Below are positions 17,549 through 26,669 of a DNA stretch of 57,279 nt, piece after piece. Every line of letters starts with the position of its first letter. The first letter of the stretch is position 1. The notes beneath the pieces were generated by a model, which searched no databases, was not told the DNA's origin, and saw only the letters and a list, made by a program, of their open reading frames with translations. The DNA comes from an uncultured Cryomorphaceae bacterium (GTDB taxonomy: Bacteria > Bacteroidota > Bacteroidia > Flavobacteriales > Schleiferiaceae). The DNA lies in the NCBI GenBank assembly GCA_937129395.1, contig CAKZNE010000117.1:1-57279 (forward strand). The letters are read 5' to 3'. The translations under genes and the position numbers were made by a program.

Positions 17549-18170
17549 TAAGTCAAATATTCTTCTGGGATATTCAGGACATGCCTATGTTGTTGCTGAA
17601 GCTTTTTTAATGAGCGGTGGCGAAATAAAAGGGTATACAGATATTTCTGAAGCAAAACTAAACCCATTTGATTTGAAATATTTAGGAAATGAGGGCGACA
17701 ACTTATTCACGCATTGGAATGAGGGCAATGCCTTTATTTTGGCTATTGGAGACAATAGCATAAGGATGAAAATTGCAGACTTGGTAAAAATAAAAGGTAT
17801 GAAATGCCAAACGGTGATTCATCCTGCATCGTCTATTTCTTCGTTTACCACTATTGGTGAGGGTACTTTTATTGCCAGAAATGTTTCAGTAAATCCTTTT
17901 TGCAAAATTGGAAAGGCAGTTATTCTAAATACCGCAAGTTCAATAGATCACGAATGTGAAATTAGCGATGGAGTTCACCTAGCACCAGGTGCAGTTTTAG
18001 CTGGTAATGTTCGGATCGGTAAAGGCAGTTTTATTGGTGCTAATAGTGTTATTAAACAAGGTGTTACAATTGGTGATAACGTAGTGGTTGGAGCTGGATC
18101 AGTTGTTTTAAATGATATAACAAAAAACTTAACTGTGGTAGGAAATCCATCTAAAGAATTGAAGCAGTAA
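17535..18170 (+). CDS. Sugar O/N-acyltransferase, LegH/NeuD-like
   Basis: About 211 residues from a GTG at 17535; a TTG at 17517 would add six residues, and both lie inside the end of the aminotransferase. NeuD/PglD-type: N-terminal Rossmann-like part (NILLGYSGHAYVVAEAF), then a hexapeptide left-handed helix (IGEGTFIARNVSVNP, IGKGSFIGANSVIKQG, IGDNVVVGAGSVV). Position between LegC-like and LegI-like genes suggests N-acetylation of the 4-amino sugar to the 2,4-diacetamido intermediate. Confidence 0.82.
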   Translation: MQENNKSNILLGYSGHAYVVAEAFLMSGGEIKGYTDISEAKLNPFDLKYLGNEGDNLFTHWNEGNAFILAIGDNSIRMKIADLVKIKGMKCQTVIHPASSISSFTTIGEGTFIARNVSVNPFCKIGKAVILNTASSIDHECEISDGVHLAPGAVLAGNVRIGKGSFIGANSVIKQGVTIGDNVVVGAGSVVLNDITKNLTVVGNPSKELKQ

Positions 18171-18175
18171 ATACA

Positions 18176-19198
18176 ATGAAAGACACTTTAATAATTGCTG
18201 AGGCTGGAGTAAACCACAATGGTGACCTTGATACAGCGAAGAAATTAATCGACGCAGCGGCAGCAGCTAATGTTGATTTAGTTAAGTTTCAAACATTTAA
18301 AGCTGAGACTATTGCCAGTAAAGAGGCGAAAAAAGCAGATTATCAAACCGAAAATATTGGCGACTCTAGTGATTCTCAATATAACATGCTTAAGAAACTA
18401 GAACTAAGTGAGGATCAGCATCAAGAATTAATAAAATATTGTAAGGAAAAAAATATTGAGTTTTTCTCAACTGCCTTCGATAATGAAGGTTTAGATTATT
18501 TAAACTCATTGGGTTTTAGCCAATTTAAGGTGCCAAGTGGTGAACTGACAAACTATCCATATTTAAAAAAACTAGCTACTTTTAAAAAACCTGTTATTTT
18601 ATCCACGGGAATGGCAAGCATGACAGAGATAAGGGCTGCGGTTGAAGTCCTATGTTCGGAAGGATTAACTCTAAATGACCTTACTGTTCTCCATTGTAAT
18701 ACTGAATATCCTACCCCAATGGAGGATGTGAATTTATTGGCAATGAAGAATATCGCTGATGAATTAGGGGTTGCCATAGGCTATTCAGACCATACCCTTG
18801 GTATAGAGGTGCCAACAGCAGCTGTAGCCTTAGGAGCAACCGTTATTGAAAAACATTTCACTTTAGATAGAAATTTACCGGGTCCAGACCATAGAGCATC
18901 CCTAGAACCGGATGAATTAATTGCCATGGTTAAGTCAATACGAAATATTGATAAAGCCATTTCAGGTAGTGGAATAAAAGAACCTTCTAAGAGCGAGAGT
19001 AAAAATAAGGAGGTAGCAAGAAAAAGTATTCACCTTAATAAGTCTCTTACCAAAGGTTCTTTTTTAAAGGAAAATGATCTTTTAGCATTAAGACCTGGAA
19101 GTGGTATTTCTCCTATGGAATGGAATAATATTTTAGGTAAGGAACTCAGGCGAAATTTGGATGCCTTTTCATTGTTAAAATGGGAGGATCTCAAATAA
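18176..19198 (+). CDS. legI: N,N'-diacetyllegionaminate synthase LegI (NeuB family)
   Basis: Condenses phosphoenolpyruvate with a 2,4-diacetamido-2,4,6-trideoxy hexose to a nine-carbon acid. 340 residues: NeuB TIM barrel (IIAEAGVNHNGDLDTAKK; VKFQTFKAE; GYSDHTLGIEVP; EKHFTLDRNLPGPDHRASL) plus a C-terminal SAF/antifreeze-like domain (from about residue 278). The HCNTEYPTP motif resembles LegI more than sialic-acid NeuB. A LegG-like epimerase follows after one base. Confidence 0.88.
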   Translation: MKDTLIIAEAGVNHNGDLDTAKKLIDAAAAANVDLVKFQTFKAETIASKEAKKADYQTENIGDSSDSQYNMLKKLELSEDQHQELIKYCKEKNIEFFSTAFDNEGLDYLNSLGFSQFKVPSGELTNYPYLKKLATFKKPVILSTGMASMTEIRAAVEVLCSEGLTLNDLTVLHCNTEYPTPMEDVNLLAMKNIADELGVAIGYSDHTLGIEVPTAAVALGATVIEKHFTLDRNLPGPDHRASLEPDELIAMVKSIRNIDKAISGSGIKEPSKSESKNKEVARKSIHLNKSLTKGSFLKENDLLALRPGSGISPMEWNNILGKELRRNLDAFSLLKWEDLK

Positions 19199-19199
19199 G

Positions 19200-20354
19200 A
19201 TGACACAAAAGACAGAAAAGATTAAAGTAGGTTTATTAACCAGTTCTCGGGCGGATTTTGGCATTTACCTACCCTTGCTGAAGAAGCTTTATGGTGATGA
19301 TGGTTTTAATCTTTCTATTATTGCATTTGGTACTCATTTGTCTAGATATCATGGTTATACCTTAAATCAAATTGAAGCACAAGGATTTGAAGTAAGTCAT
19401 AAAATTGAATCTTTACTTCTCACTGATACAAGGGGATCCATTTCCTCTTCAGTAGCTCTAACAGGTTTAAAGTTCGCGGATTTTTGGAATGAACACCAAG
19501 ACTCCTTCAATGTAGTTTTTTGTTTAGGCGACAGATTTGAAATGTATGCTGCCGTGCTTGCAGGGGTTCCATTTGGGATAAAATTTGCGCATATTCACGG
19601 CGGAGAAACTACGCTTGGAGCAATAGATAATGTTTATCGCCATTGTATAAGTTTAGCATCTTACTGGCACTTTACTTCAGCACAACCTTTTTCAGAAAGA
19701 GTAGCGGAAATTATAGGAAGCGATGAAAACGTATTTAATGTGGGCTCTATTAGTTTAGAAAACCTTTTGAATATGAGGCTGTTGAGTGAGGAACAGTTTG
19801 AGGAAAAATTTGGTATTGATCTAAATATTCCAAGTATTTTAATTACTTATCACCCTGAAACTACGGGAATTAGTAAAATAAAGGAGCAAACTAAAGAAAT
19901 GATTGACGCTTTTTTATCCTTGGCAGAAAATTACCAATTGATAATTACCATGCCGAATACGGATACAGAAGGAAGTTTTATAAGAGAGCAATACGAGGCT
20001 CGAATTAAAGGGAATAAGCGTATTTTTTTGAAAGAAAATTTTGGAACATTAGGATATTTTGCCGCCATGAAGAAGGCTAAACTTGTACTCGGAAATAGCT
20101 CTAGTGGAATTATTGAGGCCGCATCTTTTGGAAAGTATGTGGTGAATATTGGAATGAGACAAGAGGGGAGATTAGGTTCCCAAAATTTAATACATGTTGA
20201 TTTTTCAGCAACGGAAATAGTAAAAACTGTAATTAATTTTGCTACCCAATCCTACCAGGGTGATAATGTGTTTGATCAGGGTGCTTCGAGCAAAAAAATA
20301 CTTGAAATAATAAAGACAGATTGTAAAAATAAGGGAATTGATTATAATAATTAG
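19200..20354 (+). CDS. legG: Hydrolysing NDP-diNAcBac 2-epimerase, LegG/NeuC-like
   Basis: 384 residues of the WecB/NeuC GT-B-fold family. GLLTSSRADFGIYLPLL at the N-terminus, the CLGDRFEMYAAVLAG segment, HIHGGETTLGAIDN, and the C-terminal LGNSSSGIIEAASFG motif are all present. Hydrolysing members release the free manno-configured sugar used by NeuB/LegI; the tight coupling to legI supports this against a non-hydrolysing WecB role. Confidence 0.87.
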   Translation: MTQKTEKIKVGLLTSSRADFGIYLPLLKKLYGDDGFNLSIIAFGTHLSRYHGYTLNQIEAQGFEVSHKIESLLLTDTRGSISSSVALTGLKFADFWNEHQDSFNVVFCLGDRFEMYAAVLAGVPFGIKFAHIHGGETTLGAIDNVYRHCISLASYWHFTSAQPFSERVAEIIGSDENVFNVGSISLENLLNMRLLSEEQFEEKFGIDLNIPSILITYHPETTGISKIKEQTKEMIDAFLSLAENYQLIITMPNTDTEGSFIREQYEARIKGNKRIFLKENFGTLGYFAAMKKAKLVLGNSSSGIIEAASFGKYVVNIGMRQEGRLGSQNLIHVDFSATEIVKTVINFATQSYQGDNVFDQGASSKKILEIIKTDCKNKGIDYNN

Positions 20355-20371
20355 GAATAACAATTGGTAGC

Positions 20372-21427
20372 ATGACAAGCAGTTTCAAAGACCACCTAGT
20401 ACTTCAAGGGTCATCAATAAAAGATGCTTTGCTAAAACTAAATAATTTAGCGAGTGACTCTATTTTATTTGTAGTTGACGAAAAGGGAAAACTTATTGGA
20501 AGTCTAACCGATGGTGATGTAAGGAGAGGGTTAATAGCCGGAATGAGTACAGGGAATGTGGTAGACGAATTTATTCAACCTGCACCTCGTTTTATCAAAA
20601 AGGATGATTATTCGATTGATGAAATAATTAAACTCAGAAAGGGTAACTTTAAGGTGATACCAGTATTGGATCAAGATGATTGCGTGATTAATGTAATTAA
20701 TTTTGGTCGTCAAAAATCCTATTTACCGTTGGACGCTATAATAATGGCCGGTGGTCGTGGAAGTAGGCTAAGACCTATGACTGATACTGTTCCAAAGCCA
20801 CTTCTGGAAATAGATGGCAAACCAATTATAGATCATAATTTAGACAGATTAAGATTATTTGGAATTGATGATTTCTGGATTTCTATTCGCTATTTAGGAG
20901 AGCAACTTGAGGAGCATTATGGAGATGGAAAATCTCGTGGGGTGAATATTAATTTTCTGCACGAAACTGAGCCTCTTGGAACTATTGGTGCTGTAGGACA
21001 AATAAATGGCTTAGCGCATGACAATGTATTAGTTACCAATTCAGATTTGCTAACTACATTGGATTACGAAGACTTTTTTCTAGACTTTTTAGAAAAGGAA
21101 GCAGATATGTCAATTGCTACCATTCCGTATAATGTTGATATCCCCTATGCCGTTATGGAAACTAACAATAATATGGTAACTTCGTTTAAAGAAAAACCAA
21201 CTTATACCTACTATTCTAATGGCGGTATTTATCTAATAAAGAAAAACTTAATTGATTTCATTCCGAAAAACGTGCATTTTAATGCTACGGACCTAATGCT
21301 AGAGCTAATTAATCAAGGTAAAAAGGTTGTATCCTACCCTTTAAGACAATATTGGCTTGACATTGGAAAACCAGATGATTTTAAGAAAGCGCAGGAGGAT
21401 GTAAGACATTTAAAACTTGACATTTAA
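20372..21427 (+). CDS. ptmE: CBS-domain nucleotidyltransferase, PtmE-like
   Basis: 351 residues: a pair of CBS motifs (residues 1-115, SLTDGDVRRGLIAG visible) fused to a sugar-1-phosphate nucleotidyltransferase (IIMAGGRGSRLRPMTDTVPK, then LLEIDGKPIIDHNLDR). In Campylobacter jejuni PtmE is the GlcN-1-phosphate guanylyltransferase feeding legionaminate synthesis with a GDP-linked precursor, and the domain order matches. Here it lies between LegG- and LegF-like genes. GDP specificity is inferred from the homologue. Confidence 0.83.
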   Translation: MTSSFKDHLVLQGSSIKDALLKLNNLASDSILFVVDEKGKLIGSLTDGDVRRGLIAGMSTGNVVDEFIQPAPRFIKKDDYSIDEIIKLRKGNFKVIPVLDQDDCVINVINFGRQKSYLPLDAIIMAGGRGSRLRPMTDTVPKPLLEIDGKPIIDHNLDRLRLFGIDDFWISIRYLGEQLEEHYGDGKSRGVNINFLHETEPLGTIGAVGQINGLAHDNVLVTNSDLLTTLDYEDFFLDFLEKEADMSIATIPYNVDIPYAVMETNNNMVTSFKEKPTYTYYSNGGIYLIKKNLIDFIPKNVHFNATDLMLELINQGKKVVSYPLRQYWLDIGKPDDFKKAQEDVRHLKLDI

Positions 21428-21438
21428 TTTTACCATAA

Positions 21439-22143
21439 ATGATAAACGGAAAGAAAGTTTTAGCATTGATCCCTGCTCGAGGGGGTAGCAAAGGTTTACC
21501 AGAAAAGAATAAAAAAGAGTTTAATGGAAAACCCTTAATTGCTTGGTCTATTGAGCATGGGTTGAAATCAGAATTTGTTGATAAAGTGGTAGTTACAACA
21601 GATGATTTAGAGATTGCAGAAATAGGAAGGAAATATGGTGCTGAGGTACCATTTATGAGACCTCAAGAATTAGCTTCTGATACTGCAACTTCAATGGATG
21701 TTATTGTTCACGCATTAGATTTCCTCAAAGCACAAGGCGAAGAGTTTGAATTATTGATGCTGTTAGAACCTACTTCCCCACTAAGGGAAGTTAGTGATAT
21801 TGACAATTCTCTAAGCCAACTAGAATCTAACAAGCAAGCAAGAAGCATAGCTGGTGTATGCGAGGTTGAGGCCCAGCATCCAGATTTTTTGGTGAAATTG
21901 GAAAAAGGCTTAATGAGGCCCTTTACCACTTTTGAAGTGAAAAGAAGACAAGAACTTTCTGAACTCTACTTCTTCGAAGGAACGGTATATGCGGCTGAAG
22001 TAGAATATTTGAGGGAAAGCAGAACATTTTACGGAAACCATACCCTAGCCTATGTTGTGTCTAAACAAAAATCAATTGAAATTGATGATGAGGTAGATTT
22101 TGTAATTGCAGAAGTGTTAATGAAAGTATTTAATAAGAACTAA
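21439..22143 (+). CDS. legF: CMP-legionaminate / acylneuraminate cytidylyltransferase
   Basis: 234 residues. The N-terminal nucleotide-binding motif ALIPARGGSKGLPEKN is diagnostic of NeuA/LegF/PseF enzymes that activate nonulosonic acids with CTP. RPQELASDTATSMDV and LLEPTSPLREVSDID are also conserved. It completes the activated sugar made by the preceding genes. Single-domain form; no fused acetylesterase. Confidence 0.9.
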   Translation: MINGKKVLALIPARGGSKGLPEKNKKEFNGKPLIAWSIEHGLKSEFVDKVVVTTDDLEIAEIGRKYGAEVPFMRPQELASDTATSMDVIVHALDFLKAQGEEFELLMLLEPTSPLREVSDIDNSLSQLESNKQARSIAGVCEVEAQHPDFLVKLEKGLMRPFTTFEVKRRQELSELYFFEGTVYAAEVEYLRESRTFYGNHTLAYVVSKQKSIEIDDEVDFVIAEVLMKVFNKN

Positions 22144-22144
22144 T

Positions 22145-23458
22145 ATGAAAAACGCAGGTGTAGATTTATACCAAAAAGCCAAGGAACTTATTCCAGGTGG
22201 AACTCAGTTGCTTTCTAAAAGGCCTGAAATGTTCTTACCAAATAAATGGCCTTCTTATTATTCCAAAGCTAAGGGCGGGAAAATATGGGATTTAAATGGT
22301 AATGAGTATAAAGACTTTATTACGATGGGTATTGGAGCATGTGTATTGGGATATGCTGATGATGATATTGACAATGCTGTTGTTGATGGACTACGAAAAG
22401 GTAATATGACCTCCTTAAATGCTCCAGAGGAAGTAGAACTTGCCGAACTTTTTACCTCCATTCATCCTTGGAGTGACATGGTAAGGTATACACGATCTGG
22501 AGGGGAAGCTCTTACCGTTGCTGTGCGTATTGGTAGAGCTGCAAGTGGCAAGGATAAGGTAATGTTTTGTGGATATCATGGATGGCATGATTGGTATTTA
22601 GCCGCAAACCTTAGTGAAGACGCCGCATTGGACGGTCATCTACTTCCTGGTTTAAAACCTAAAGGAGTTCCAAGAGCATTAAAAGGAACATCTCTTCCCT
22701 TCAATTTCAACGATATCGAAAATTTCACTGAAGTTTTTGAGAAGAATAAAGACGAAGTTGGTGTTTTGGTGTTGGAAATTATTAGAAATGTAGAACCAAA
22801 CCAAGATTTCTTAAATAAGATTCAAAAAGCTTGTAAAGAAAATAATATTGTTTTTGTAATTGATGAAGTAACGTCTGGTTGGAGGCTCAACCTTGGCGGT
22901 GCTCATTTGCTTTATGATGTAGAACCGGATATTGCAGTTTTTGGAAAAACTACAAGTAATGGTTATCCATTTGGAGCAATCATTGGCAAGAGAAAAATAA
23001 TGGAGGCTGCACAAGAAAGTTTTATTAGCAGCACATATTGGACAGACAGGGTTGGTTCTGTAGCAGCATTAGCCACCATCAAAAAAATGACGGCTTTAAA
23101 CACTCCAGATCACCTAGTGAAAATAGGAATACAAGTGCAAGAAGGCTGGGCCAAAAGGTTGGAGGAAAGAAATATTCCTTACAATACATTTGGTATCCAC
23201 CCCTTAAGTCATTTTTCCATTCTTCACGAACAAGCAGCTTTGCTTAAAACGTATTTTACTCAGGAAATGCTGAAAAAGAACTATTTGGCATCAACAGTAG
23301 TATATACATCTATGGTACATACAACAGAATCTGTTGAGGAGTATTTAACCGCTTGCGAAAGTGTATTCGATAAAATTGCCGAAGCAATAGAAAAGGATGA
23401 ATTTGATAATCTTCTTGAAGGACCGGTATGTCATTCAGGATTTAAACGCTTAAATTAA
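22145..23458 (+). CDS. Class III aminotransferase (glutamate-1-semialdehyde-mutase-like) of the nonulosonate cluster
   Basis: 437 residues, PLP fold type I. LFTSIHPWSDMVRYTRSGGEA, FVIDEVTSGWRL (PLP aspartate) and VFGKTTSNGYPFGAIIGKR (Schiff-base lysine) are clear. It resembles HemL-like aminomutases, but sits one base after legF in a sugar operon, so it is not the haem enzyme. Homologues occur in other legionaminate/pseudaminate loci. The substrate is unknown; amination of a nonulosonate or an attached group is possible. Confidence 0.75.
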   Translation: MKNAGVDLYQKAKELIPGGTQLLSKRPEMFLPNKWPSYYSKAKGGKIWDLNGNEYKDFITMGIGACVLGYADDDIDNAVVDGLRKGNMTSLNAPEEVELAELFTSIHPWSDMVRYTRSGGEALTVAVRIGRAASGKDKVMFCGYHGWHDWYLAANLSEDAALDGHLLPGLKPKGVPRALKGTSLPFNFNDIENFTEVFEKNKDEVGVLVLEIIRNVEPNQDFLNKIQKACKENNIVFVIDEVTSGWRLNLGGAHLLYDVEPDIAVFGKTTSNGYPFGAIIGKRKIMEAAQESFISSTYWTDRVGSVAALATIKKMTALNTPDHLVKIGIQVQEGWAKRLEERNIPYNTFGIHPLSHFSILHEQAALLKTYFTQEMLKKNYLASTVVYTSMVHTTESVEEYLTACESVFDKIAEAIEKDEFDNLLEGPVCHSGFKRLN

Positions 23459-23463
23459 TTATT

Positions 23464-24633
23464 ATGAGAAAATGTGGAAACTGTTTGTTACCAGAAACCT
23501 ATGAGACACTGGTTATTGAGCAAGATGGATCTGCTTGTAGTATGTGTAAAACTACCGATTTCAAACAAAATTTTGTGAACTGGGAGGAACGCAAAAAATC
23601 TTTAGATAAGGTAATTGAAAAATATCGTGGGAAGTACGATTATGATTGTATAGTTCCATTTAGCGGTGGTAAGGATAGTACCTTTACTCTATATTACTTA
23701 ATGAAAGAGTATAATATAAAACCTCTAGTTGTTCGGTTTGATCACGGTTTTATGAGAAGAAAGCATGAAGACAAAACAGTAAGAATGCTCAAAAAATTAG
23801 GTGCTGATTTTATTAATTTTAAGCCTAATTGGGAAATTGTAAAAAAATTGATGTGGGAATCTTTTAACCGTAAAACAGATTTTTGTTGGCACTGTCACAC
23901 TGGAATTTATTCCTACCCTCTTCAAATAGCATTAAAATTTAATGTGCCTCTTATTCTTTGGGGTGAACCTTTAGCCGAAATGTCTTCTTACTATACCTAC
24001 GAAGATGATTTAATAGAATGGGAAGATGAGGAGAAATTTAACATGCTTCGAAATCTTGGTATTACTGCAGATGATATGCGCGGAATGATTCATACTGAGG
24101 AGGAACCAATAGACAGAAGAGATCTTTTACCTTACACCTATCCTCCGTTGCAGGAACTTAAAAAGATGGACTATTATTCCGTTTGCCTAGGAAGTTTTAT
24201 TCCTTGGGATTATAAAAAGCAAACTAAGATTATCATGGATGAGCTTGGTTGGGATGGCGATGAACTGGAAGGAGTACCTGAAAGTATCAATGAAGAATTC
24301 GCTAAAGTAGAATGTTGGATGCAAGGTACTCGGGACTATATTAAGTATTTGAAAAGAGGATACGGTAGAGTTACACAGTTGGTAAACTTTGAAATAAGAG
24401 CTGGAAGAATGACCACTGAAGAAGCACAAGTATGGATTGACAAATACGAAGGTAGAAAACCTCAATCTCTGGATGTATTTCTTGAATACATGGGGATTAC
24501 CGAAAAGGAATTTAACGATACAATCAGGAAATTTGTTGTACCACCATTTGATCCTGATTTTGATAAGTTGCCATTAGCTGAAAAGGTCCATGATCTTGAT
24601 GAATGGTATAGAGAGAATAATAGAGATAAATGA
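23464..24633 (+). CDS. N-acetyl sugar amidotransferase, WbpG/PseA-like (copy 1)
   Basis: 389 residues. N-terminal zinc-finger pairs C4-x2-C7 and C25-x2-C28, then an ATP pyrophosphatase PP-loop (VPFSGGKDSTFTLYYL, near residue 66). Family members replace the acetamido oxygen by nitrogen, giving acetamidino sugars, with ammonia from a HisH/HisF pair. Those two follow directly (4-base and 7-base overlaps), making a complete cassette. The position just after the legionaminate genes suggests a 5-acetamidino legionaminic acid. A second cassette is at 30245-32743. Confidence 0.87.
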   Translation: MRKCGNCLLPETYETLVIEQDGSACSMCKTTDFKQNFVNWEERKKSLDKVIEKYRGKYDYDCIVPFSGGKDSTFTLYYLMKEYNIKPLVVRFDHGFMRRKHEDKTVRMLKKLGADFINFKPNWEIVKKLMWESFNRKTDFCWHCHTGIYSYPLQIALKFNVPLILWGEPLAEMSSYYTYEDDLIEWEDEEKFNMLRNLGITADDMRGMIHTEEEPIDRRDLLPYTYPPLQELKKMDYYSVCLGSFIPWDYKKQTKIIMDELGWDGDELEGVPESINEEFAKVECWMQGTRDYIKYLKRGYGRVTQLVNFEIRAGRMTTEEAQVWIDKYEGRKPQSLDVFLEYMGITEKEFNDTIRKFVVPPFDPDFDKLPLAEKVHDLDEWYRENNRDK

Positions 24634-25247
24634 TCGGAATATTAGATTATGGAATGGGAAATTTAAGGTCAGTTAAGAACTCCTTAGATTTTCTTTTTCT
24701 TGAAAACACAATAGTCTCAAACCCTGAGGATTTTAAGAATATTACCCACTTAATAATCCCAGGGGTTGGTGCTTTTCCAGAAGCCATTGAGAATATTAAA
24801 AACGGATCATTCCATCAACCCATTTTGGATTTTGCAAAAGAAGGTAATCCCATTCTTGGTATTTGCCTTGGAATGCAACTTCTAGCCTCATTTGGGGAAG
24901 AGGTTGAACGCACCGCTGGCCTTGGCTTAATTCCTGGCAGAGTGATTTTGATGAACCCTAAGGATTTAACAATTCCTCATATTGGTTGGAATGGGCTTTC
25001 TTACTTAAAAGCCCATCCCATTTTTGACGGAGTAAAAAAAGGCGCAGATCTGTATTTTGTTCATTCCTACTATTTTAAAACAGAAAATGATAATAATATT
25101 TTGTGTGAAACTACTTATGGCGATAAATTTCCATCCGTGGTTGTAAATGATCTGGGCAATGTTGTAGGAATGCAGTATCATCCAGAAAAAAGCCAAAAAC
25201 AGGGTTTAAAAATCCTTGAGAACTTTTCAAGAATGGAAAAATGTTAA
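24630..25247 (+). CDS. HisH-like glutamine amidotransferase (copy 1)
   Basis: 205 residues, class I glutaminase with the nucleophile C79 in GICLGMQLLAS, the oxyanion PGVGAF, and the His-Glu pair in QYHPEKSQ. Starts 4 bases inside the amidotransferase gene and overlaps the HisF-like gene by 7. In histidine synthesis HisH supplies ammonia to HisF; here the partner genes indicate it supplies the WbpG-like enzyme. No other his genes are nearby. Confidence 0.88.
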   Translation: MIGILDYGMGNLRSVKNSLDFLFLENTIVSNPEDFKNITHLIIPGVGAFPEAIENIKNGSFHQPILDFAKEGNPILGICLGMQLLASFGEEVERTAGLGLIPGRVILMNPKDLTIPHIGWNGLSYLKAHPIFDGVKKGADLYFVHSYYFKTENDNNILCETTYGDKFPSVVVNDLGNVVGMQYHPEKSQKQGLKILENFSRMEKC

Positions 25248-25999
25248 AAAAACGAATAATACCAACTCTCCTATTAAGAAATGGGAGAATGGTTAAAGGG
25301 ATAAATTTTGATAATTTCCGGGATACTGGAGATCCAATTTTTGCTTCACGTGTTTACAATTCTCAATATGTGGACGAATTGGTATTCTTGGATATTGACG
25401 CTACCAATGAAGGCAGAAGAACAAATGCCAAAATTATTGCTGAAGTTTCAAAAGAGTGCTTTATGCCTTTAACTATAGGAGGTGGGGTAAGTTCTGTGGA
25501 AATTATCCGGGAACTTCTTAATAATGGTGCGGATAAGGTTGTTATCAATTCTGCTGCTTACACAGATTCTGATCTGATCCGAAAAGGAGCCAATAGATTT
25601 GGAAGCCAATGTATTGTATTAGGTATTGATGTAAAAAAAGAAGATGGAGCATTTATTCTTTACAAAAATTCAGGTAGAACAAGGTGTGATATTTCTTTAA
25701 AAGATCATATTAAAAATATGGTTGAATGTGGTGTTGGCGAAATTTTCGTAAATAACATTTCCAATGATGGTGTAATGCAAGGCTATGATTTAGACTTGAT
25801 TAATAAAGTTACCGATTTGGTAAACATTCCGGTTATTGCGTGTGGTGGTGCAGGTAATTTCCAGCATTTAGTAGATGCCTATAAGGGAACCAATGTTAGT
25901 GGTTTAGCAATGGCTAGCATCTATCATTTTGGAGATAATAATCCAATAAGAGCCCGGGCACATTTAATGAATAATCAAATTCCTATTAAAAGCGTTTAG
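25241..25999 (+). CDS. HisF-like protein lacking the first cyclase aspartate (copy 1)
   Basis: 252 residues, (beta-alpha)8 barrel. Aligning the start without gaps to HisF, position 11 (catalytic Asp in the CLDV motif) is leucine (RIIPTLLLRNGR), while D130 (LGIDVKKEDG) is kept. GGGVSS and CGGAGNFQHL phosphate-binding segments remain. Loss of D11 argues against imidazole-glycerol-phosphate cyclisation and for a role as ammonia conduit to the adjacent amidotransferase. Confidence 0.85.
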   Translation: MLKKRIIPTLLLRNGRMVKGINFDNFRDTGDPIFASRVYNSQYVDELVFLDIDATNEGRRTNAKIIAEVSKECFMPLTIGGGVSSVEIIRELLNNGADKVVINSAAYTDSDLIRKGANRFGSQCIVLGIDVKKEDGAFILYKNSGRTRCDISLKDHIKNMVECGVGEIFVNNISNDGVMQGYDLDLINKVTDLVNIPVIACGGAGNFQHLVDAYKGTNVSGLAMASIYHFGDNNPIRARAHLMNNQIPIKSV

Positions 26000-26000
26000 A

Positions 26001-26669
26001 ATGATTAACACCTCTATTTCAAAGGAGAACCTTTTAAACTATTTGGGTAGCCAAATAGAAAATAATTATTCTGATGGAGATCATGATAATTTTATTATTA
26101 GTTCCAAAGTTGTTTTTGAAAAAGTTATGGAGCGTATTTCATTTAGCTTTTCTCATGTTAAGTCTAGATATTATAGTACGGATGGACAACCTTATTTTAA
26201 TCATTTAAATGGAGATCACTACTGCTCTTTTTTAGCGGTTCTCGCAAATGAACTCTATAAATTTGGTGATGAGAATTCTGCAACAAAAGCATTCTTGCTA
26301 AATAAAATGATGTTTGGTATTGATGCCTTTTACACAATTGAATTACCCAGAATATTTTTATTCGTTCACCCAATTGGTACTATTCTAGGAAATGCCACAT
26401 ATTCAGATTATCTGGTTGTATACCAAGGAATAAGCATTGGTTCTAAAACAGATGGGATATATCCTACATTTTCAGAAAAAACTATTCTTTATTCCAATTC
26501 ATCGGTAATAGGCAATTGTAATTTAGGACCTAATTGTGTTGTAGCAGCGAGATCCTATATTATTGCCAAAAATGTCGAAGCAAACAAGGTGATTCTTGGT
26601 AGTTATCCTGATAACAGGATAATTGATAATAAGAATGATATTATTAAGGACTATTTTCATTTATTATGA
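26001..26669 (+). CDS. Serine-acetyltransferase-like acyltransferase
   Basis: 222 residues. An alpha-helical N-terminal part of about 120 residues is followed by a short left-handed beta-helix (VHPIGTILGNATYSDYLVV, YQGISIG, IGNCNLGPNCVVAARSYI). This resembles CysE-type acyltransferases but lacks a clear CysE C-terminus. It overlaps the next SDR gene by 4 bases. Probably acylates a sugar amine or hydroxyl in the nonulosonate part of the locus; substrate not determinable. Confidence 0.7.
   Translation: MINTSISKENLLNYLGSQIENNYSDGDHDNFIISSKVVFEKVMERISFSFSHVKSRYYSTDGQPYFNHLNGDHYCSFLAVLANELYKFGDENSATKAFLLNKMMFGIDAFYTIELPRIFLFVHPIGTILGNATYSDYLVVYQGISIGSKTDGIYPTFSEKTILYSNSSVIGNCNLGPNCVVAARSYIIAKNVEANKVILGSYPDNRIIDNKNDIIKDYFHLL

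Noticed and set aside
22145-23458. Class III aminotransferase as HemL of haem synthesis
   Set aside because: It lies one base after legF in a sugar operon and the PLP-lysine region differs from typical HemL.
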